A stretch of 64,000 nucleotides of DNA from the NCBI RefSeq assembly GCF_010692555.1, contig NZ_JAAHHG010000003.1, positions 34,190 to 98,189 of the forward strand, in the 5' to 3' direction. The stretch's first letter is position 1; each line of letters begins with the position of its first letter. The notes beneath the pieces were generated by a model. It saw only the letters and a list, made by a program, of their open reading frames with translations, made no database searches and was not told the DNA's origin. This stretch comes from Okeania sp. SIO3B5 (GTDB lineage Bacteria; Cyanobacteriota; Cyanobacteriia; Cyanobacteriales; Microcoleaceae). The position numbers and the translations under genes are program-made. Positions 60,197-64,000 of the stretch are shown here, piece after piece.

Positions 60197-61066
60197 TTAA
60201 CCATAAGCACCATGAGGTAGAAATCCCAAAATTCGCTTCAATCTTTCATCTGCTTCTTCATAACAATGACTAGGCATCTGATAATTCATAAATGGTGCAT
60301 ATTTATGTCCAACTAATCTTTTAGCATAAGTAATTTGTGTAATGTAGCGGGTGACAGAAGATGAATTTCTAGAACCTCTATGCCAAACTTGATTGTTAAA
60401 ACAAACTGCAGTACCCATTCCTCCCAGACAATTATGAATTCTATCTTCATATCCTAAAATATTGCCATCACAAAACTTACCAAACAGATGTGAACCTGGA
60501 ATAACTTGGGTTGGTCCGTTGTCTGGATAAAATACATCAGTTAAGTAATAATTAACTGAAAATGCTAGAACGTTCAAGCGAATATTGTTTAGGGGTTTAC
60601 CATCAAGAGAAAGAACGTGTGGTGTATCATCTTGATGCCAGGCATTTTTTGCTAATCCATCAGTTTGAGGAGGAACTTTAAAAGAATTATTGTGGATAAC
60701 ATGAACAACATTAGCATTAGGAATTCCATCATTTATTGAGTAACCTGTTCCATTTGCTCCACCGATTAAATGTTCTGCAAATGTAACAATTGGTTCCATG
60801 GCAAACAAGTCTAGATTATCTTGGGAATGCTCAAACATTCGCTCCATTATTTTGATTGATGTGTAAGCTTTCGCTACTGGATTAGACCTGTCAATTTTTT
60901 CTTCTTCAGTTTTCTTTAAAATTTTATCTAAGTCATTTCTAAGAAGTTCACATTTTTTAGGTGTTAATACATTAGGAATTACTAAAAAACCATTAGTATG
61001 AAAATCTTCAATCCATGAATTTAATTGTTCTATTGATGGAGATTTATCCGCTAAATATTCAGGCAT
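60197..61066 (-). CDS. Phytanoyl-CoA dioxygenase (PhyH) family protein
   Basis: This 289-residue Fe(II)/2-oxoglutarate oxygenase carries its iron-binding HxD in AWHQDDTPH, the distal His in QVWHRGSRN, and the 2-oxoglutarate Arg in SVTRYITQITY. The N-terminal FHTNGFLVIPNVLTPKKCEL is typical of PhyH proteins. Cyanobacterial members hydroxylate secondary metabolites or lipids; the substrate is unknown. It is monocistronic, with mobile elements on both sides. Confidence 0.88.
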   Translation of the reverse strand: MPEYLADKSPSIEQLNSWIEDFHTNGFLVIPNVLTPKKCELLRNDLDKILKKTEEEKIDRSNPVAKAYTSIKIMERMFEHSQDNLDLFAMEPIVTFAEHLIGGANGTGYSINDGIPNANVVHVIHNNSFKVPPQTDGLAKNAWHQDDTPHVLSLDGKPLNNIRLNVLAFSVNYYLTDVFYPDNGPTQVIPGSHLFGKFCDGNILGYEDRIHNCLGGMGTAVCFNNQVWHRGSRNSSSVTRYITQITYAKRLVGHKYAPFMNYQMPSHCYEEADERLKRILGFLPHGAYG

Positions 61067-61095
61067 TTTTTCTGATTATTTTTTATAAGTGTTAA

Positions 61096-61466
61096 TGGCT
61101 TTGTTGCACGAAAGTATATAGCTGCCGCACTTGCTCCGCATATGTACTTCATCACGCGCGGAAACTGCTGTAACTATTGGACAATAGATGAATAGAACAT
61201 TAATGTTTGACAGAAAAAGGCTGAAACTTTTACAGGTAAAAGCTTTGAGGTTTAATCAGCAGAGCGATAACTATTGGACAATAGATGAATAGAACATTAA
61301 TGTTTGACAGAAAAAGGCTGAAACTTTTACAGGTAAAAGCTTTGAGGTTTAATCAGCAGAGCAATAACTATTGGACAATAAATGAATAGAACATTAATAA
61401 TCGCGAAAGATAGCGATATAGCTGCGGAATGGATGTTAAGAACGCTACTTTCATGCAACAAAGCCA
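61096..61466. mobile_element. Small element with TGGCTTTGTTGCA ends and GTGTTAA duplication
   Basis: TGGCTTTGTTGCACGAAAG and the inverse CTTTCATGCAACAAAGCCA bound 371 bp, flanked by GTGTTAA at 61089-61095 and 61467-61473. The ends resemble those of DDE-type insertion sequences. No transposase is encoded. The interior is a 97-bp tandem repeat. Confidence 0.85.
61171..61395. repeat. 97-bp tandem repeat inside the small element
   Basis: TAACTATTGGACAATAGATG starts at 61171, 61268 and 61365, exactly 97 bases apart. The unit includes AGAAAAAGGCTGAAACTTTT and TTTGAGGTTTAATCAGCAGA, which resembles the inner end of family E. The same TAACTATTGGACAATAG word lies inside the family B element at about 10043. 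Confidence 0.9.
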
Positions 61467-61502
61467 GTGTTAATTGTTAATTGCTTTGGGATAAAAAATA
61501 AG

Positions 61503-61892
61503 GAAAAAGTAGGGAGTAAGCCGGGTTCTGTTCCCTTAACTGAAACCAGCTAAGAGGGCAGTTATCTATCTGGGACGCCTGTTACCAGACACCTCTAGCG
61601 GTACACTTAAAAACGGAGCTGGAAAAAGACCAACCATTGCCCCTCCGACCTTGCTCCCCGCCGGGGTTTACCTAGCCAGTACCTCACGATACTGCTGGTG
61701 CGCTCTTACCGCACCTTTGCACCCTTACCTCAGAGACTTGAATAATATCTCATCTCCAGGGCGGTATTTTTCTGTGGCACTATCCTCACGATCGCTCGCA
61801 CTGGGCGTTATCCAGCAAGCTTGGTCTTTTGGGAGCCCGGACTTTCCTCAGACCCAAGATATTGAGTCCGCAACTGCCTCACCTACTTTATC
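61503..61892 (-). ncRNA. rnpB: RNase P RNA
   Basis: On the minus strand the RNA starts near AAAGTAGGTGAGGCAGTTGC and has the universal GAGGAAAGTCCGGGCTCCC (CR-I) and GGTAAACCCCGGCGGGGAGC. It ends with ACAGAACCCGGCTTACTCCC, then TACTTT pairing with the 5' AAAGTAGG to form P1. The length of about 390 is normal for the bacterial type A RNA. Ends are estimated from the P1 pairing. Confidence 0.93.
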
Positions 61893-62044
61893 CCTATATT
61901 TACAATATATTAGCAAATAGTACCAATTTTATGTGAGGCTACATAGAAGTGTTAGGTGATAGGTGGTAGGTGTTAGGTCTTAGGTCTTAGGTCTTAGGTG
62001 TCATACCAATTTTATCTGAGGTTGCACAGAATTATGAAATTTAC

Positions 62045-62133
62045 AAGACTTACGCAGAGAATCTACATATAGCGAGAAAGAATACTATTTACCCCTACAG
62101 ATGGTGGTTTAAAAGTCAATTTGCGTAAGTCCT
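62045..62133. mobile_element. MITE family B copy
   Basis: AAGACTTACGCAGAGAATC to TTTGCGTAAGTCCT, similar to the element in the small gene at 10 kb. The first end has one base change. The stretch before it (61920-62020) is a TAGGTCTTAGGTCTTAGG-type minisatellite. Confidence 0.75.
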
Positions 62134-62181
62134 GATGTATGAACTTGTCTATCTCGAGCTACAATCAACTCTGATTAAGAC

Positions 62182-62272
62182 CGGGATTTACGCAAAGGCA
62201 GTACATATAGTAGATAAAAACTATAGCACTATGGTATATATGGTGTTTTTGTCGGAAAAATGCGTAAGTCCT
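62182..62272. mobile_element. MITE family B copy
   Basis: CGGGATTTACGCAAAGGCAG to AAATGCGTAAGTCCT, 91 bp, the same length as the element at 10008. Confidence 0.75.
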
Positions 62273-62779
62273 GAATATATTATTCCATGGAACTTAGAAA
62301 TGAATTTTGCATAAATTACCTAATTGTTAATTTTTTACACAGAATAATTCTGATGATGAATATAGAAACAATTAATAGGGAGTAGTGAGTAGGGAGTAGG
62401 AGGAAATTATTGATGAATAAGAGTGCAATAATTGATTGAATTTTTTATTATTGGAGATGTCTATTAGCCATCTATCTTAAATTCCAAATCACCTAAGATT
62501 AACGTAGCAGTGTATTTTTTATTCTAATTTTTCTAATCACTACTATCTTGTGGCTATATTTCAATTTTAAAGCTAACAAACAGTCTATAGCAATTCTATT
62601 TCAGTTGCTGGTCATTGCAGTTATCAGTTATCAGTACCTCTGTAATAAGGAGGTTTTAAGTATGGAATCTTCTCTTTTTTTATCCCCTGAAAAGGTGAGG
62701 CGCATACCCATAATTTTTCGGTAAAAATATCTGGGAATTTAGGGAACAGAAAATAGAGACTAGGGAATAGAGAATAGGG

Positions 62780-62945
62780 TTCAATAATGGATAATTGATA
62801 ATGGATAATTGATAATTACCTCTCCCTAAAAGGAAGAGGATTGAATAAAAGGAGAAAATTTATTTTTTTCTCCTTGAAAGGGGGAGGCTTTAAACCTGAA
62901 CTATTAAATTATTGAATTATTGAATTATTAATTATTCGGTAAAAG
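62780..62945. repeat. Family F interspersed repeat
   Basis: AATGGATAATTGATAATGG words, then ACCTCTCCCTAAAAGGAAG, then CTCCTTGAAAGGGGGAGGCT, TTAAACCTGAACTATTAAAT and TTAATTATTCGGTAAAAGC. It precedes the 499-bp duplication. Confidence 0.75.
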
Positions 62946-62962
62946 CTTCAGATTTTTTATAT

Positions 62963-64000
62963 ATCCCACTCTTTTTTATAAATCATTTGGCATTGGTATA
63001 TTCTCAAAGATTAATTGCTCAAACAATATGAATAAATTATTGGCTGTGAATATCTCCTAATCTTCTGCTTCAATAGTAGTTGAAAGATTTTTGAACTATT
63101 AACTACTATCTATCTTGTGGCTATATTTCAATTTTCAAGCTCACAAAAAGTCTATAGCAATCCTATTTCCGTTGCGAGTAATTTCAGTTATCAGTTATCA
63201 GTGTTCAGTACCTCTGTAATAAGGAGGTTTTAAATCTGGAATATTCTGTTTTTTTTATCCCCTGAATCGGTAAAAATATCTGGGAATTTAGGGAACAGAA
63301 AATAGGGAAAAGGGAATAGATAATAGGGACAAAAGCTTCAGAGTTTTTATCAAAATAACATGGGTTTAAAACCCCGCATTTTAAGAATATTTTTGGAGAG
63401 TTGCTCACGCATCCCCGTTACAAAAATAACTTTTGACTTCTAACTTCTGACTTCGTTAAATATCCCACTCTTTTTTATAAATCATTTGGCATTGGTATAT
63501 TCTCAAAGATTAATTGCTCAAACAATATGAATAAATTATTGGCTGTGAATATCTCCTAATCTTCTGCTTCAATAGTAGTTGAAAGATTTTTGAACTATTA
63601 ACTACTATCTATCTTGTGGCTATATTTCAATTTTCAAGCTCACAAAAAGTCTATAGCAATCCTATTTCCGTTGCGAGTAATTTCAGTTATCAGTTATCAG
63701 TGTTCAGTACCTCTGTAATAAGGAGGTTTTAAATCTGGAATATTCTGTTTTTTTTATCCCCTGAATCGGTAAAAATATCTGGGAATTTAGGGAACAGAAA
63801 ATAGGGAAAAGGGAATAGATAATAGGGACAAAAGCTTCAGAGTTTTTATCAAAATAACATGGGTTTAAAACCCCGCATTTTAAGAATATTTTTGGAGAGT
63901 TGCTCACGCATCCCCGTTACAAAAATAACTTTTGACTTCTAACTTCTGACTTCGTTAAATATCCCACTCTTTTTTATAAATCATTTGGCATTGGTATATT
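62963..64000. repeat. 499-bp tandem duplication running off the window
   Basis: Two full units (62963-63461 and 63462-63960) and the start of a third (from 63961) read the same wherever I compared them. They contain CAAAGATTAATTGCTCAAAC, CCTCTGTAATAAGGAGGTTT and CATGGGTTTAAAACCCCGCA. A diverged relative of part of the unit lies at about 62520-62760. The short frame repeated in each unit has no visible protein signature. Confidence 0.92.

Noticed and set aside
61651..61920. Plus-strand frame across 61.65-61.92 kb
   Set aside because: It is antisense to rnpB.
63205..63907. Two identical 67-residue minus-strand frames
   Set aside because: They are copies within the 499-bp duplication, with no ribosome site and no family pattern; the frame is accidental.

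Overview
The window is a low-GC cyanobacterial chromosome segment. The evidence is a photosystem II assembly gene (psb34), many HIP1 GCGATCGC octamers, a bifunctional pyrF-pyrE remnant of cyanobacterial type, several Uma2 proteins, a CHAT/TPR giant, a PEP-CTERM protein and GG-leader peptides. The high non-coding fraction, dense small transposable elements, and inteins suggest a filamentous, Trichodesmium/Okeania/Microcoleus-like organism, but the genus cannot be fixed from this sequence alone.

Layout. 1-8.6 kb: a partial sodium:solute symporter with its small membrane partner, miaB, and a 1,916-residue TPR-CHAT protein. 8.7-14.5 kb: an accessory region with two Uma2 genes, a TumE-type pair, a HigBA-type pair, a small gene split by a miniature element, and an N-truncated pyrF-pyrE. 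15-23 kb: a secreted triple-repeat protein, coaX, a DUF4231/SLATT-like membrane protein, an SLH lipoprotein, tRNA-Glu and a PEP-CTERM protein. 23-27.5 kb: an hlyD stub, three paralogous double-glycine-leader peptides with Tyr/Arg-rich cores (one frameshifted), and an 84/86-bp tandem array. 27.5-34 kb: a COQ4-like gene, MATE and NUDIX relics, then a four-gene minus-strand operon of two related P-loop GTPases (one fused to a WD40 propeller), a CD225/dispanin protein and a membrane protein. 34.6-39.5 kb: a phosphodiester glycosidase, followed by two toxin-antitoxin loci whose toxin genes are broken by mobile elements. 39.7-46.3 kb: ugd, then uxs carrying two inteins, then a tnpB element. 46.4-52.6 kb: a phosphodiesterase relic, a hydrolase/protease-like/NB-ARC STAND protein, a TPR protein and an unknown gene. 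53-64 kb: lepA, a ribbon-helix-helix protein, a J-domain protein, psb34, thiG, a PhyH-type dioxygenase, rnpB, and a 499-bp tandem duplication running off the window.

Genes that work together. ugd and uxs form UDP-xylose from UDP-glucose. The GTPase/WD40/dispanin operon and the STAND/TPR pair look like conflict or signalling modules. The GG-leader peptides sit near a relic of an export adaptor. HigBA, TumE, DUF433/DUF5615 and BrnTA are type II toxin-antitoxin loci. The small elements fall into families with clear inverted ends and target duplications: 3-bp TAA, 5-bp AGAGA and 8-bp duplications. Several interrupt genes whose original reading frame can be rebuilt from the two flanks.
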